A stretch of DNA of 64,000 nt from Earliella scabrosa (Eukaryota; Basidiomycota; Agaricomycetes; Polyporales; Polyporaceae), in the NCBI GenBank assembly GCA_022605405.1, contig JABYQQ010000021.1:186001-250000 (forward strand). The letters are read 5' to 3'. Shown here one piece after another: positions 11,501-23,712 of the stretch (position 1 is its first letter; the number at the start of each line of letters is the position of its first letter). Both the position numbers and the translations under genes were made by a program. Under the pieces are notes generated by a model. That model made no database searches, was not told where the DNA came from, and worked only from the letters and a program-made list of their open reading frames with translations.

Positions 11501-12785
11501 ACCTATCCTCGCACTCGCGAGATCAAAATCAAGGTTGCGGGGTTCATCGCGCTCCTCCACATGGTCCTTTTCCGGGCGGGACCCGACCCCATCTCTCCTT
11601 TCCTTCTCCGTCTCGCTATCGAAGGTCGCGCCCGTGCCTGCACTCTCGACCCGCCCTTCCTCCGTCTCCTCGACGCGGACATGTATCGGTTGCTGACACC
11701 GTGGGCGTCTTACGATCGCACCCAAGGGTTACCTGAGGATCCGACGCATCCTCTCATGTCGTTGCTCCTTGGGACGTCCTTCGATGTGAGCCACTTCATG
11801 TCATGTCAGTACTCATCTCAGGCTCACTCTTCTTCGCCCTAGCCTGCCTCCATCTCACATCCGCCAGAGCCCGGCGAGCTCCTGGCCGTGGAGCTCACCT
11901 TGGTCTCGTCGGCCTTGTTTGGACACGACGACCCTTCCGATCACCCTGACTTGCGCGCGTTCGCGTTCGGTCTCTCCGTGGCGCTCGCGGGGGGCACCAG
12001 CTTGGATGACGTGAGTATACGTCTAACTTCATATCTATCGGTACATACAATTGATCACCCCACCAACGGTGTAGACGTTCAATGGACAGTCGCGCGACTA
12101 CCTCGCCGGCATGTGTAACCCTCGCTTGGTGTCAGCCGAACCGGTCCTCAAAGCCCTGACGTTCCGCAGCCAGTTAGACCCCAAGATCGTCGCCGCCGCC
12201 GCCGCTCAGTCAGAAGTGATGACGCCCGAGGCATGGGATGTCTGCTACGAGAAGGAGTTCAGGAAGCGTCTCAAGAACTATCTCCGAGGGCGTGGTCATC
12301 CTGATCATCCTGACGTGCGTCAGGTCGTCGGAGAGGAGCGCTTCCTGGCCGAGCAGCACGATTCAGTCTTGCGCGCACGGCTCTTCCTCCACATGCTCAG
12401 TGGGTCCGACCTTGTCCCTTTCGACGGCGATTGGAAGCTCAACGTAAGTCGTCTATGTCTCTCTCCCCCCATCGTCTACGATCTCAACGCGGCCCGTCAG
12501 ATCTTCTTTCGCCACAAGGGCGATCGCGAGGGCTTCCATGATTCGACAGACGTCCCTCTACCTGCGCCGGTGCGTCCTTCGCTTACTTCACAGTCTCAAC
12601 ACCATTCCAACTCTCTGTTGCAGATGGATGTACACGCTTGCTTCTACGACTGCACAGTCACGATCGACGAAGGTGTGCGCAATCTCCTTTGCGAGCCTTT
12701 GTCGGGCCCGACCGGTACGGCATCCTCATTCGACGCGTGGGTCCACGGGGCTGTCCTCGATCCTGAGGACTTCAATGCCGTATGA
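8586..12785 (+). CDS. Uncharacterised multi-exon protein with Cys/His-rich N terminus
   Basis: Fourteen exons join in frame to 1,147 residues: 8586-8711, 8767-8907, 8971-9071, 9134-9581, 9643-10063, 10118-10647, 10699-10791, 10855-10932, 10991-11310, 11368-11785, 11843-12010, 12075-12443, 12501-12569, 12624-12785. The start is the first ATG after the TATA box; starting at 8611 and reading through intron 1 is the alternative. Near residues 48-110 is a Cys/His cluster (CDACLHPWFSH, GCGGFF, then PCVCGREL) that could bind zinc. A Ser/Thr/Pro-rich linker follows, then a conserved-looking block (FNDILGSLSKIPLICELDL, HIPGWPHDTPCPESPHKLP), an Arg/Pro-rich disordered stretch and a helical C-terminal half (CFYDCTVTIDEGVRNLL near the end). 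I recall similar proteins only as unnamed agaricomycete paralogues and assign no function. No lesion is seen. Confidence 0.75.
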
Positions 12786-15292
12786 GTCCCCGACATCAAC
12801 GTTGTCGTACGGGCGCACGCTGGGGTTTGGTTGATAGATAGGTCACATCAATACATCTCTCGCGCCCTGCGGTCGGCCATAGCTCTTGTGCTCGCGCATC
12901 GCGTGTGATTATACGGGTGCATGCTGGGGTAGTGTTGATACATAGTTCACATCAATACATCTCTCGCGCCCTGCGCTCGTGCATAGCTCTCGTGCTCGCG
13001 CGTCGCGTGTGAACATCGCCACTTTAACCACTTCATTGGTCGTCCTGATCACGCGAACATTTGGCGCCGCATGACGATATTCTTGCAGGTACGCCGTCTT
13101 TCGTCGCACGCGCGCCCTGTGACGCGCAACCTGGGTGTCGTGGTTCTCTGCCCGGGCACGCAGGACGAGTAAGTGGTATGCGCGTCCACAGTAGGTTTGT
13201 TCAATGAGCGTGTTTCCATTCCAGCCGGCGCGGACGACTTGGGTGTGCTGTTTCCCCAACCAGCTCGCAGCCCAGTCCGCGCGCGACATTTAGGGGTCTC
13301 TCCAAAGAGTAGTATACCCTGACTGAACCTAGCGGTAATCGGCAACCGATCTAATGCACGGCGCGTCTTCTAATGCCTGTCTCATGCTGCAGTGTGTACT
13401 CACCGTGCCACACTTCTTGAGCGTGAAGGAGTGGTCCTGCACGACCTCTATCCGGGCAGAGAAGACCCCTGCGGTAAGTAGTAGCGTACAGCCCACGCGT
13501 CCGGTACAAGCAGGACGTCGACATCTCCATCCGACGCGCTCAGGCGGCGGTGCTGTGTCCGCGTCTGCCTCGTCACCATTTTCCGAACCGAAGTAGCAGG
13601 GAGGAGATCAACTTGAAGGCGCTCACCGACCAAAGCAAGCACGCGGAGGTACTGGAACAACTCAGCTCCAGTCAAGGTCGTGTTCAACATTGAGGACCCC
13701 GACGGAGCTGACCTCGCGTTCGTCCATGTTCCGGGTACGATTTCATTTGCCTGTGCGCTCGGTGCGTGCATAACTCAAAGCCTCCTCCTACTCTTCGGCA
13801 GGACCTGACGGACGATCGTGCTCACGACGCCGCGGCGCGCCTCGGGGTGTGCTCAGTGGGTCTGTATGAAGCAGGGGTTCGGCGGGCTAGACACGGGTAT
13901 GCTATATGTTCCGGCGTATGGATGGCCGGTACGTACTGAGACTGCCCTGATCGGAGATCCGCAAGGACAGAGTGGGTAAGGGTGAAGTGTCCAAGGGGGT
14001 CCGGGCAGCACAGCTCAGCGAGCGCCAGGGATGGGGAAGCCAAGGGGTATAGCTAGCAGCGGGCATACTCACCAGCCCTTCAAGCTCAATACCACGGGCC
14101 AGGCATTGTCACCGCGCAGAGTCGCGGCTCGTCCGTCAGGTCGCAGTGGCCTTTGCGGAACTGTGTCAACCCGGACACCTGCGCGGAACCCATCACCGAG
14201 CTTGAGTCTCGAGATGGGGTCACGGCGGCTGGTACGGTCCTCGCAGCTGGGTGCGGTGGAAGAGGGTCTAAGGTGGAAGGGAAAACAAGCTACGGTGCCC
14301 CCGAGTCGTGGTGGGGCGCGTACTGGCCAGGTTGTAGACGCGTCGTACGAGCCGCTAGGGTAGCTTCCGAAGGCGGTTTGGTCGAGTGTCTGAGCTCCGC
14401 GGCGCTGGGTTAGGTCTGCAGCATGCGACGTACTACACATCCGTACGCACGGCCGTGTCGGTCATATACTGCCCGTCGGCACACTGGGGGACCTAAGCTG
14501 AGCGCAAGCGGGTTATTTCGAGCGCCAATATCTCGGTTTGCGTACAACGTACCAGCATGAGAGGCGAGGTGGCGAGACGTGCGGTGGATCTGCATGAAAA
14601 GCGGCCTTCGGGATATCGGCTACCTGTCTTCAATTTATCTCGTGACACCGTACAGAAGTATCTCCGCAAGAGGCGCTACATATCCGCTGACAGTTGCTCC
14701 CCACCCTGCGTGCGCCCATGCCGGTTCCGTCCATCGAGGCGTTCCTCGGATGCTGTCGACGACACGCGAGCTCATCGTGCGTGTGGAGGTTGTGTAAGTG
14801 GGGAGAAATTGAGGCCGGAGTATTGCACTGTCGCCGGGTCTACAAGGTATAGGCCTGACACCGCAGACCAGAACGCGGCATCGCTGATCTTGGGGCTGAT
14901 GAACTGCTTGAGGTGGGCGCGCTGCTCGCGAGTGGGTTTGAAGAGCGCCGGATGCACCCCCTCCCTAGGGCTACAGTTAGTGTCTGAACCTTTGGGCGAA
15001 GAACCGAATGGTTCGTACATGTGACATATGAGACCGTTGCGATTGCACCGTCTTCCACATGTGGCGACAGGGCAAACATAGTGATGGGCTGGGTTCATCG
15101 ACGCCGCGATGCTCATTCTCGCATTGTGTTCGAGGTGTTGCAGGTATTGCTCGCGTCCGGCGCGCCGTCCCGGTTTGCGACCCTCATGTTGCGCACCGTG
15201 CGCCCTGCCGCTCCCGTGCGAAGAACGTCGTTGCGTGCGAATAACGCCCCCAGGCCGCGCGCTCTGTAATGGGAGTGAGCTGACGAAAAGGC
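12786..15292. other. No intact gene; short fragments
   Basis: A 120-bp duplication flanks 12820-13010 (CACATCAATACATCTCTCGC words at ~12845 and ~12950). Around 13665-13800 a plus-strand segment reads VFNIEDPDGADLAFVHVP up to a donor, followed after an acceptor by DLTDDRAHDAAARLG; it may be an exon pair of a lost gene. Nothing else could be joined or recognised. Confidence 0.4.
12826..13015. repeat. Imperfect ~117-bp tandem duplication
   Basis: The word CATCAATACATCTCTCGCGC, followed by a CCCTGCG...CATAGCTCT...GTGCTCGCGC block, occurs at about 12847 and again at about 12951 with small changes. It is non-coding and lies just past the stop codon of the 14-exon gene. Confidence 0.6.
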
Positions 15293-17543
15293 TCAGCCTA
15301 CAACATGACGTACCTGTCTCGTCAAAGTAGCATGTGCGTGACCATGCGAGGATCCTGCCTGCGGGCCACGAACACGTCCGCCAGGGGACATCATCCGATC
15401 GTCAGTCTCAAAACGCCCCAAGCTATCCCCGCGCTCGAGGCCGGGTCCCGGCCAGAGAGGCTGAGCGCTTGGCCATGCCCGAGAGACTAGCCACTGGAGC
15501 CACAGGGTTGAATGAAGCTGCAGCACGTCGCTCTTGCGGGTGGTGAGACGAGCGCGTCTCCATTCTCCAAGAATTCGTGACGTCCATGCGAGATTGGCAG
15601 CGGATATAAAATCGCTGGCTACCTTGATAGCCCCCTGTAGATTCAGGACCTGTGACGTGCCGTCAGTTCGGTCGCACATCACGCGGGGAACGAATCTCAA
15701 ACCTGGTGCGGACATCCCGCCGGTATCACAATCATTTCTCCCACACGCTGATGAACCACCCACTGTCGCACTCCATAATCGCGCGCGAGGACGACGAGAG
15801 TTGTGTTATGCAGATACAGGCTCTGGGAATGAATCGGGTCCACCTGCGGATCGCACAAACCTAGGTCCCATACGGCCTCTCTCAGCCGTTGGATGTCCTC
15901 GCGATGAAATAGATGCCAGATAGCCCCAATCTTGCTGCGGTCGGCCGCCCATACGAGTATGTTTGCCGCGTCTGTGACGTCCATGTGCAAGCGGGTGGTA
16001 CCCTCCCTGCCCCCGTGGTTCCCAAGGGCGCAGTACAGCTTTGGTCCTGAGAACCCAACGCTCAGCTCGCGACCATGCAGCATTCATCAAGGAACTCTCT
16101 TCACCTAGGTCGGGGGCCCCATCAATATTCGGCCAGACCGCCGCCAGATTCCGCACGCCATCCAGGCGAATGGTGTCGGCGCACTCCGGGGGGAAACAGT
16201 GGTTGTACCCCACGTAATGCTGGCTGAACACATCCTTGAAGTGCTCGTCTGGGGGCCAGTCCTGGCGAAAACACAAGTCCAGTGAGGCTTGCGCGTACAA
16301 ACATCTCCGCGCAGTCGGAACTCACCTTCACCTTGTACACAGGTTGCGTGACATCGTGCTCGGACTTCGCGAGAAGAGAGAAAAACGTTGACGCGGGCAT
16401 ATCTGTTGACTTCTCGTTGGGGGAATTGCAATCAATACAGCTGATGTCCCCATCCGCGACCGCATGTGACAGGGCAGCAGGCGTCCATTCGCCTTGCAGT
16501 CTATGTTCCATCCCATCAAGCCGAATTGGGAGTCCTCCAGCCAACGCGGCGTGAAATCGCGCGGGAGATAGTTCTCCGGCAGCGGCCATAACCACGTTGA
16601 ATGCGTTCGATGTGGTTGGCTTCTCCCTGCGGCTGTGATAGCAGAGCGGTGCCATCTGGGCGTCAGACAGCGTAAGGAGTTGCGCAGGACGTACGTCAAG
16701 TCATTCGAGTGCGACTCCAAATCTGCGCCCATTTCCTTGATAGCTGATTCGAGGTCCTCGAAGTGAAAGCGTGTGGTAGGCCTCAAAGTATCGTGGTCGC
16801 ATGTGTGGTCAGGGGTTGCGTCCTCGAGCAGCATCGCACCTGGCCAACACCAGTTGGGGTTCTACATGTCTTCAGCGCAAACTCGGGACACTTCAAAAAC
16901 AGTTAACCATACCGTGCGTATGTCTTCCGCGCATTCATGGCACACGTCCAATCCACAGACATCGCAGAACCACGCGCAGACAAATAACTCCGAGTGGCAC
17001 AAATCTGTATGATCTTGTCGATGAGCCGGGCTAAGATCGGCAGAGCGTGCGATGGGTCACATACCGCAGACATCTCTCAGTCCCACTTCTCTCGGGCGAG
17101 ACATGAGGTTGGGAATCAACATATGTGCAGCCTCGCGCAGTAGCAAGGGCAGCAGCTCCTCGCGGCACAGCGTCTGTGGCGACAAATGGGTCAGCTGCGA
17201 ACACTAACAGTGATCGAATCGCAGCCATACTTCGATGAGTAGCTTGTCCGCTCCATGCGGTTTTCGGGAGTACATCGGCTGCTCAACCTCAGCACGTGTG
17301 GTGGGCGCACTCAGGAAGAGCACTGCTCCATGAACACCAGTGCGAGCTCGGACTCCTAGATGCACAGTCAGCTTGGGAATACCTGTCGTCGGACAACTCC
17401 AAACCTTGGAACCGACACTCCTCATGCTCGAGGTTCAACACCCCCCGGCAAGCAATGCATCGCGGCAATTTTTTGAACCGTCCAGCCAGACGACCCGATC
17501 TGCAAGGCTCATTCTGCGTCAGCGTGTCTGGCTCGTTCGCCAT
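15293..17543 (-). CDS. JmjC-domain protein, KDM3-like histone lysine demethylase
   Basis: Nine minus-strand exons join in frame to 596 residues: 17405-17543, 17231-17355, 17065-17173, 16913-17004, 16695-16861, 16326-16626, 16105-16261, 15703-16046, 15293-15649. All introns are GT-AG and 49-85 nt; the first donor, GTTTGG, is the weakest. Residues ~14-45 hold RCIAC and EECRFQ, and ~124-150 hold VCDLCHS, FCDVCGLDVCHEC, a Cys/His cluster like the KDM3 zinc finger. The JmjC fold starts near DWPPDEHFKD (312). Fe(II) ligands are visible as LHMD (His384, Asp386) and PHQ (His477), so an active Fe/2-oxoglutarate dioxygenase is expected, removing methyl groups from a histone lysine in the nucleus (family knowledge, KDM3 usually H3K9). 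The C-terminal helix DVLQLHSTLWLQWL also fits the family. The gene looks complete; the tail after ~530 is less conserved. Confidence 0.85.
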
Positions 17544-18430
17544 GGTGAGGTGGTAATGCGGTGCCAACGTGGATGTCCCCGGACCAAATGACGTACTGTT
17601 CAGGGTCAGTCGCGTGGCCGAGGGCGTCTAATGCCCATCGTGGCGCTCACTGCTGGCACGGCCGTCGTCTTTGATATGCACCTGCGACGACCGCGAACCC
17701 AGCGACTTTACTAGGCTCGCCCCGCTACTCTCCGTCTGACTATCAGTCAACGATTTGCTCCTGCGCTCGACTGCGTCGACTGAGCATCTACGCGTGGACA
17801 CTCGACGTGTCCCCTGCCGGCTTCCTCCTGGAGCATGATCAAGAATGCAGATGGCACCCTCATCTGGCACGTTCTCCGAGGCCTCGTGGTGCCTATGAAG
17901 GATGGTGGGCGACGGAAAGGGTTCAGACACGTCTGTGTCAGGTGAGTGCAGGGTTATTCATTCTGGGTAGCGTGGACTTACGCTTGTTCCTGCCATCCAG
18001 CTCTTCCCTTTCCTCTCTCGCGTAGGCCACAGTTATCATGGTGCGTCACTCTCTGGTGGTATTGCAGTTGTTGTCTCTGAGGCCGGACAAATGGCAGGGC
18101 CACTGTGAGAGCCCGAGTTGGACGTTCCCGGGCTGCAGAGCGCTGGCACGCGTGTACATATCTGGACTACTTGTGAGTCTGCATTGTCCTCCCTGGCAGT
18201 CCTTCTCAGTCACTCACACGAGCCCTCGCTGTTGCGCAAGCACTCGTTTCAAGCATACCCCGAGACCGAGTCTTGATGCGTGCTCACGAGGGCACATTCG
18301 GGGACGCCTCAGCGTGGGCATATGAACCCGCGTCTTCCCCCACGCTACCAAGGTCAGCACCGGCCGATGCTGCGCATGAACGCAAGCTCACAGGACACGC
18401 GATCCGCGCGACTGCCTATGGACGCACAGC
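17544..18430. other. No gene supported
   Basis: Between the JmjC start codon and the minisatellite. A short plus-strand ORF from ~17836 (MIKNADGTLIWHVLRGL) ends at a donor-like GTGAGT at 17940 and has candidate downstream exons to ~18175, but no motif is recognisable. It may be a fragment of an unrelated gene. Confidence 0.35.
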
Positions 18431-18439
18431 CGCTGAAAG

Positions 18440-19480
18440 ATCACCCAAGACCGTGTGTTCACGCACGCTCACGTTCCGCGAGCCCGCGTTTGTGCGCCCG
18501 CTCACCTGGCCACCTTCAACCGAGACCGCGTCATCACGCACGCTCACGAGAGGTGCTCCCGTTATGGGAACGTGTCAACCACCCATACGAGCCCGCGATT
18601 TCATGCACGCTCACTAGTCAAGCACCACCCGGGACAGCGCAGAGACGCACGCTCGCAGGATACCCATCCGGCGAGAGTCCGTTTTGACGCACGCACCCCA
18701 GAGGGGAGACCCGAGTGTACGACGTACGAGCCCGCGTTTCGGCGCACGCTCACCTTGCCACGCCACCTTCAACCGAGACTGCGTCTTGACGCACGCTCAC
18801 GAGACGTGCTGCCGTTCGGGGACCGTGTCTCCCACACATACGAGCCCGCGTTTTTGCGCACGCTCACCCGTCCCGAGCCTGCGTTTTTGCGCACGCTCAC
18901 CTGGGGACGTTCAACCGAGACAGCGTCTTGACGCACGCTCACGAGACGTCCCCCTGTTCTTGGAACGTCTCGACCACCCATACGAGCACGCGTATTCGCG
19001 CACGCTCACTAGTCAAGCACCACCCCAGACTGCACATTCACGTACGCTCGCAGGAGGCGCATACCGCGAGACACCGTCTTGACGCAGGGTCCCGAGAGCT
19101 GCCTCCGAGTGCCGAGTCGTATGAGGTGGCACCCGAGTCTGACGTACGAGCCCGCGTTTTTGCGCACGCTCACCTGGGGACGTTCAACCGAGACCGCGTC
19201 TACACGCACGCTCACGAGACGTCCCCCTGTTCTTGGAACGTGTCGACCACCCATACGAGCACGCGTATTCGCGCACGCTCACTAGTCAAGCCCCACCCGA
19301 GACTGCGCATTCACGCACGCTCGCAGGAGACGCATTGCGCGAGACTCCATCTTGACGGAGGGTGCCGAGAGGTGCCTCCGAGTGCCGAGTCGTACGAGGT
19401 GGCACCCGAGTCTGACGTACGAGCCCGCGTTTTGGCGCACGCTCAGCGGTCAACCTTCGACCAACTATCTCAAAGTGCGC
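18440..19480. repeat. GC-rich minisatellite, ~273-bp higher-order unit
   Basis: The core word CGCACGCTCAC (variants GCACGCTCGC, GCGCACGCTC) recurs every 40-70 bases. A higher-order unit is visible: CTGGGGACGTTCAACCGAGA occurs at 18901 and 19174, 273 bases apart, with matching CACCCATACGAGC and CTCACTAGTCAAGC blocks in each unit. Earlier units (from ~18490) are more diverged (ACCTTCAACCGAGAC). The long Arg/His/Ser ORFs seen in all three frames follow from the repeat and are not genes. Confidence 0.85.
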
Positions 19481-20115
19481 ACGTCTGGTGAGGCGTGCGT
19501 CGACTATCTCCCTCATACAAGTGAGTTTGCCTCTCGAACATGGAACCACGCACGCCAATCGGACTCACGCTTTGCCTGTCTGCACAGTGGTCGATAGAGT
19601 GGGATCCGCCAGTTAATCGGCCAGGCTGCGCAGCCCGACTGGATGCGTCTCTGGGCGGTTTGCTGACGCAACCACAGGGGGCTGTGGGAGGGTAATTTAT
19701 GTCCACGAAGACGGCTAACCCTAACCCTAACACACCACCCAAAACGTACGTCTCCTGCCTGCCCTCCTACAAGTATGGATACGCTGCCAGTGTACGTCTG
19801 CGTATCATATTATGAGCCTTAGCATCCTCATAATATATATATTGGTGGTCTAAGGGCGAAGCAGGCAGGTAGAGGTGACCTCTCGCCGATTCTTCCCTAC
19901 TGCGAACATGTCCTTGGGCCACCCTCGGCGCATTGTGATACGGACCAATCGTGATCGGGTGTCTATCCGCTTTTGGGGCACCCCTTACACTTGTTTTCAC
20001 CCTCGACCCAGCTCGGACCCTCCTCCTAATACCACTACAAGTGTCATATCCCTCGAACGCTACACCGCACATCTCTTCCCCCTGTCGTCCGCACGTCTGT
20101 CTGCCTGCCCCAATC
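19481..20115. other. Intergenic region with telomere-like repeat and AT-rich tract
   Basis: Contains the CTAACCC array (separate entry) and, at ~19832-19845, an AT-rich TAATATATATATTGG tract in GC-rich surroundings that could serve as a distal promoter element for the gene at 20116. No coding exon recognised. Confidence 0.5.
19715..19731. repeat. Interstitial telomere-like repeat
   Basis: CTAACCCTAACCCTAAC, the C-rich strand of the TTAGGG telomere unit that most filamentous fungi use, lies 235 bases after the minisatellite. It is only 17 nt, so it could be chance, but the position next to a subtelomere-like minisatellite is suggestive. Confidence 0.6.
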
Positions 20116-21858
20116 ATGGCCCGAGGTCGACGGGCCGGTCGCGCACGCCAAACGAGGACTTCACGCACAGTATCTGAACCGGAGACGGGCCTTGAACATA
20201 CAGTGGAGAATGGGGCCGACCTGACTCCCGATATCGCAGAGAGGAATGCGCTCGCCAACGCAACCCCCGATCCAAGCGAACGCGCAAGGCGGCTGGCACG
20301 CCGGGAGGCTCTCCGCGAGAGCTCCTCTCAAGTGACCGCCCCCCGCCAGAGGGCGAGAAGAAATGTAGAAGGGCGCACTGAACGGAGCGGTGAGTTTACG
20401 CATCCATCTGATATTCATGGACTGTCTCTGAGAGTCATCGGTGGGCTGCATGGACGACGCTGTCGCAGATGAAGCCCTGCAGCTCCGGGCGCCGACAGGT
20501 GCTCCGTCTCCAGGCTCATCCATACCAGGGAGAGGGACTGCTGGATCACAAGGTAGTGATACGGCGAATGGTGAGTTCTGCGCCCACGCAAGGAACCTCT
20601 CCGCCGACCGTTCGTTGTGTCGCATGTCAGACCTGACCGCCGCGCCGGCTGCAAGTGACCTCAATGCGCAAGTGTTCACCGACCACGGGGTGGCGAGCAA
20701 CCTCGACCAAGCCACATTGAACAGCGAGTCAGATGAAGGGACCGAGAGTGAGTCAGGTGAGGCTGTGTGGAGGGGCTAAGGCAGCCCCGCGTCGCTCAAA
20801 ATAATATTATGCTGTTCTGACGCGCGGCAGAATCGACATACACAGTAGGAGCCCCGGCGCGGTTCCGCCCACCAAGTACCAACCTAACGATGAGACATCA
20901 TCGCGCGCAAGTCGAGAGGGTCAGCTCTCCTCAGCAGTACTGTGGTGTATACTGATATGACCGCGACAGTATCAAGCGGCCCTCACACAGATCGGGGAGG
21001 CACGGCGTTCACTTGATGTCGGTGCGACCGGCATGGACAGCTTGCCCGCGCAATCACAGCCCGCTGGTAGGCTGAATGACCATTGTACGTCTCATGGTCG
21101 CCTTGCCACCACGAATGCATTGCGCTGACCCAACGACAGGGACTATGCCTTCCGGTGAGGATAGCATGACAGGCCCCGTCGCTGCTGAGGATGGGTCGCA
21201 GGCGGTAGACCCAGGGGAGGAGTCGACAGCATCCGACAGGACCGAAGCCTCTACCACGAACAGTCTCACCTCCCTCCCGACGCCGATTGCCGAGTACTTA
21301 ACCACCCGCATCGCTACCGAGCGTGAGCAGTATCTCGCGCTGAACGGAACGCCGCGTCCATATGATGGCGCATATCGTGAACTCCTCAGGGCGCGGCTAG
21401 GGCGAGACTGCCTCGCAAAGTTGGGCCTCGGAACTGGACACCAAGACCGAACGATGACAGTCGTGACGCACGAAGGGGAAAGGATATCCGTGCGAGCTGA
21501 CCATGTGGTGGCCTTCCTTGGCTCGCGGATGCGCACCTTCAAGAACACTCGCAGTCGTGCCGAGCGCTGGTGCGGGTTCAAACTATGGATGGACGTGAAT
21601 CGCCGTCGCTGGGATGACCCTCTCACCTGTGAGCGGACTGCCCTACTGCACGACCACCAACTCTACGACATCCTGGCTGCGATGTTCGCCCCGCAATGGC
21701 TCCCCTCCAAGACGTCGCAGGAAGTCATAGGCGGCGTTGCCCACCTCGCAATTACCAGTTCGATCCGATCTCTAGAACGGCGCATCGAGCCCTTCGCACG
21801 CCGTTACGATTTGAAAACGAAGAGCGATCTACCGTCTGGCGAACTCCTAGTGGCGTAA
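20116..21858 (+). CDS. Uncharacterised protein with Arg-rich N terminus
   Basis: Six exons join in frame to 468 residues: 20116-20389, 20469-20570, 20631-20756, 20831-20919, 20970-21066, 21140-21858. All junctions are GT-AG and phase-consistent. The N terminus is very basic (MARGRRAGRARQTRTSR, later RARRLARREALR), typical of nuclear localisation. The middle is acidic and Ser-rich, and the large last exon encodes a compact, probably folded C-terminal domain of about 200 residues (SRAERWCGFKLWMDVNRRRW, TALLHDHQLYDILAAMF) ending DLPSGELLVA. I recognise no family; a nuclear or DNA-associated role is only an inference from charge. No lesion is visible. Confidence 0.6.
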
Positions 21859-23102
21859 GGGAGACGAAGGGACGTTGGGAAGGGAACGTCGGGCCAGGGT
21901 TTGGGGCTGAACGAACCTTGATAGTGCATGTAACGCGAATACACGCGGAGACGAGTTGGAGGGCGACAGAATGTCCGCATAATGTTCTGATACCTCTTTG
22001 GATCCTGCGAGCCCCTGCGAGACTACAAGACGACGATCCCGACTTGGAGAACCTGGCGCGCGGCCAGGAGAGCCAGGAAGGCGCCATCCTGTTATTGTCG
22101 CTCGAGTTTGCGTGCCAATCTAGTTTCGTCTAGCAGTTGAGTAGGAACGTTGGCACGTGAACTCCGGAGGTGTCTATCGGACTTTACGTTGGTCACCCCT
22201 GAGCGCGCGAGGTGCATGTCCTGCGACATCACGGTTCTCCGTGCACACGATCGGACCCGGAGGTAAGTGGAGCCTCCGGCGTCGATGGTAATGACAGGCT
22301 TGGGCGTGTGTGGGGCTGCGTACGCGGAACATGAAGACTACTTTGCGACTGCTACATATGTAGGTTTACAACACACGTACATCATGATCAGTGACAGTTC
22401 GCTGCACGAATGATGAAACGGTCCGAAAGGCAGTCCCGTACGAACCTGTACCGATGACTCGCCAGTAACCTACCCACCGCTGTATTCACCCGCGACGGTC
22501 TGAGGCCATGGACGGGATATGTCGTTTTGGAACATCTTGCAGATGCATAGGGTGGAGGGCAGGGGCTCGGGGCCGATTTCGGAAAGAGATCTAGACCGCT
22601 CGACGAAGAGGGAGGCCGCCGCGGATGGCGGCGATTGGAGTGACTGAGACGGCGGCCCGCGGGACGAGACCCTCAGCTTGTAACTACAGCTGGACGTGAT
22701 GTAGTTGCAACGGATTTCTGCGCGGTGGGCGATCCTGTGACTATCACAACCATTGAGGCCTCCCGTTCGCTACGACAGTGACCATCTCGCACTCAAAGTT
22801 TCTAAGTGTTGGTGCAGCGGAATGTTGTAGTATTGTGGATTTAATGTACTGTTTCGCCAACACGCCGGTACGCGACCCAGAGACCTCGGGGCGCGCACGG
22901 CGCGAGAGCTATTGGGTCGTACGTACGGCAAGAGAGACAGGACGAGGTCGGAAGCCGAGCGTCTCTTTTTTCCGAGTCGGGCGGGACCGAACCCAGGCTG
23001 AACCGCCAGCCTATATCCCCGTACATGTTATCGGGCCCCATAAGTTCAGGGGCTCTTCTTCTGAGCGTCCACCTTGCCCTGTACCACCTCGTCGCGTACG
23101 AC
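21859..23102. other. No gene supported
   Basis: Short ORFs without motif. An ORF at 22778-23362 overlaps the next gene in another frame and is probably a shadow. No repeats or recognisable RNA genes were seen. Confidence 0.5.
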
Positions 23103-23712
23103 ATGGCCGCCCCAGTTGCCCTCACGGTGTTCACCGAAACTGCATTCGTCTGGCAAAGCACTGGCCAACAGCCTGGTGCTTCAGCCCCCGCCAAAGCCGC
23201 AAAACCGCAGGAGGACTCCATCCTGCGCCTGTCGGCGGTGCCCATCACAGCGGCCGGAAAGATCGTGCACATACAAGTGGAGCTCGAAGTCAAGGGAGGA
23301 GGGGATTACGGCGCGGTACGCCCAAGGGAGATTGTGGTAGTAGGCGACTGACTGATATGTGACCCAGATCGTCCTCCCGACAGGCGATTTCAGCGCGCTG
23401 CAGAAATTGGGTCCGGATGTCTGGCGGGACTTCTGGAACAGAATCGAGCGAGGAGCTGTGCATGAGATGATGACGTCTGACCAGAGGCGCATCATCAGTC
23501 GGACGCTGGAGTTCTTCGCATGGGCGAATGAGCACTCTTCGCGCGTGGAGCCGATTTGGGATGGCTTGCGCAAGCAGTTGGAGGCCGCAGGCACCGTTTC
23601 CAGTGTCCAGAGGGCGCTAGACGACCCCTACCCCGTGGCCGACGTCCTGTACACCTTTCTAGCGGAGGTGGAGTCATGTTTTCCCGTGCGCATGTCTTAT
23701 TCTCAAGCATGA
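23103..23712 (+). CDS. Small uncharacterised protein
   Basis: Two exons, 23103-23315 and 23368-23712, join at phase 0 across a 52 nt GTACGC...CCCAG intron to give 185 residues. I chose MAAPVALTVFTETAFVW (23103) as the start; an in-frame ATG at 23025 would add 26 residues. Residues ~45-75 look like beta strands (ILRLSAVPITAAGKIVHIQVELEV), then helical sequence follows (LGPDVWRDFWNRIERGAVHE; ISRTLEFFAWANEHSSRVEP). No family is recognised. The splice-consistent frame is the main evidence that it is real. Confidence 0.45.

Noticed and set aside
18280..19597. Several 100-190 codon ORFs rich in Arg, His, Ser and Thr
   Set aside because: Open in many frames on both strands because the minisatellite lacks stop words; no protein-like composition.
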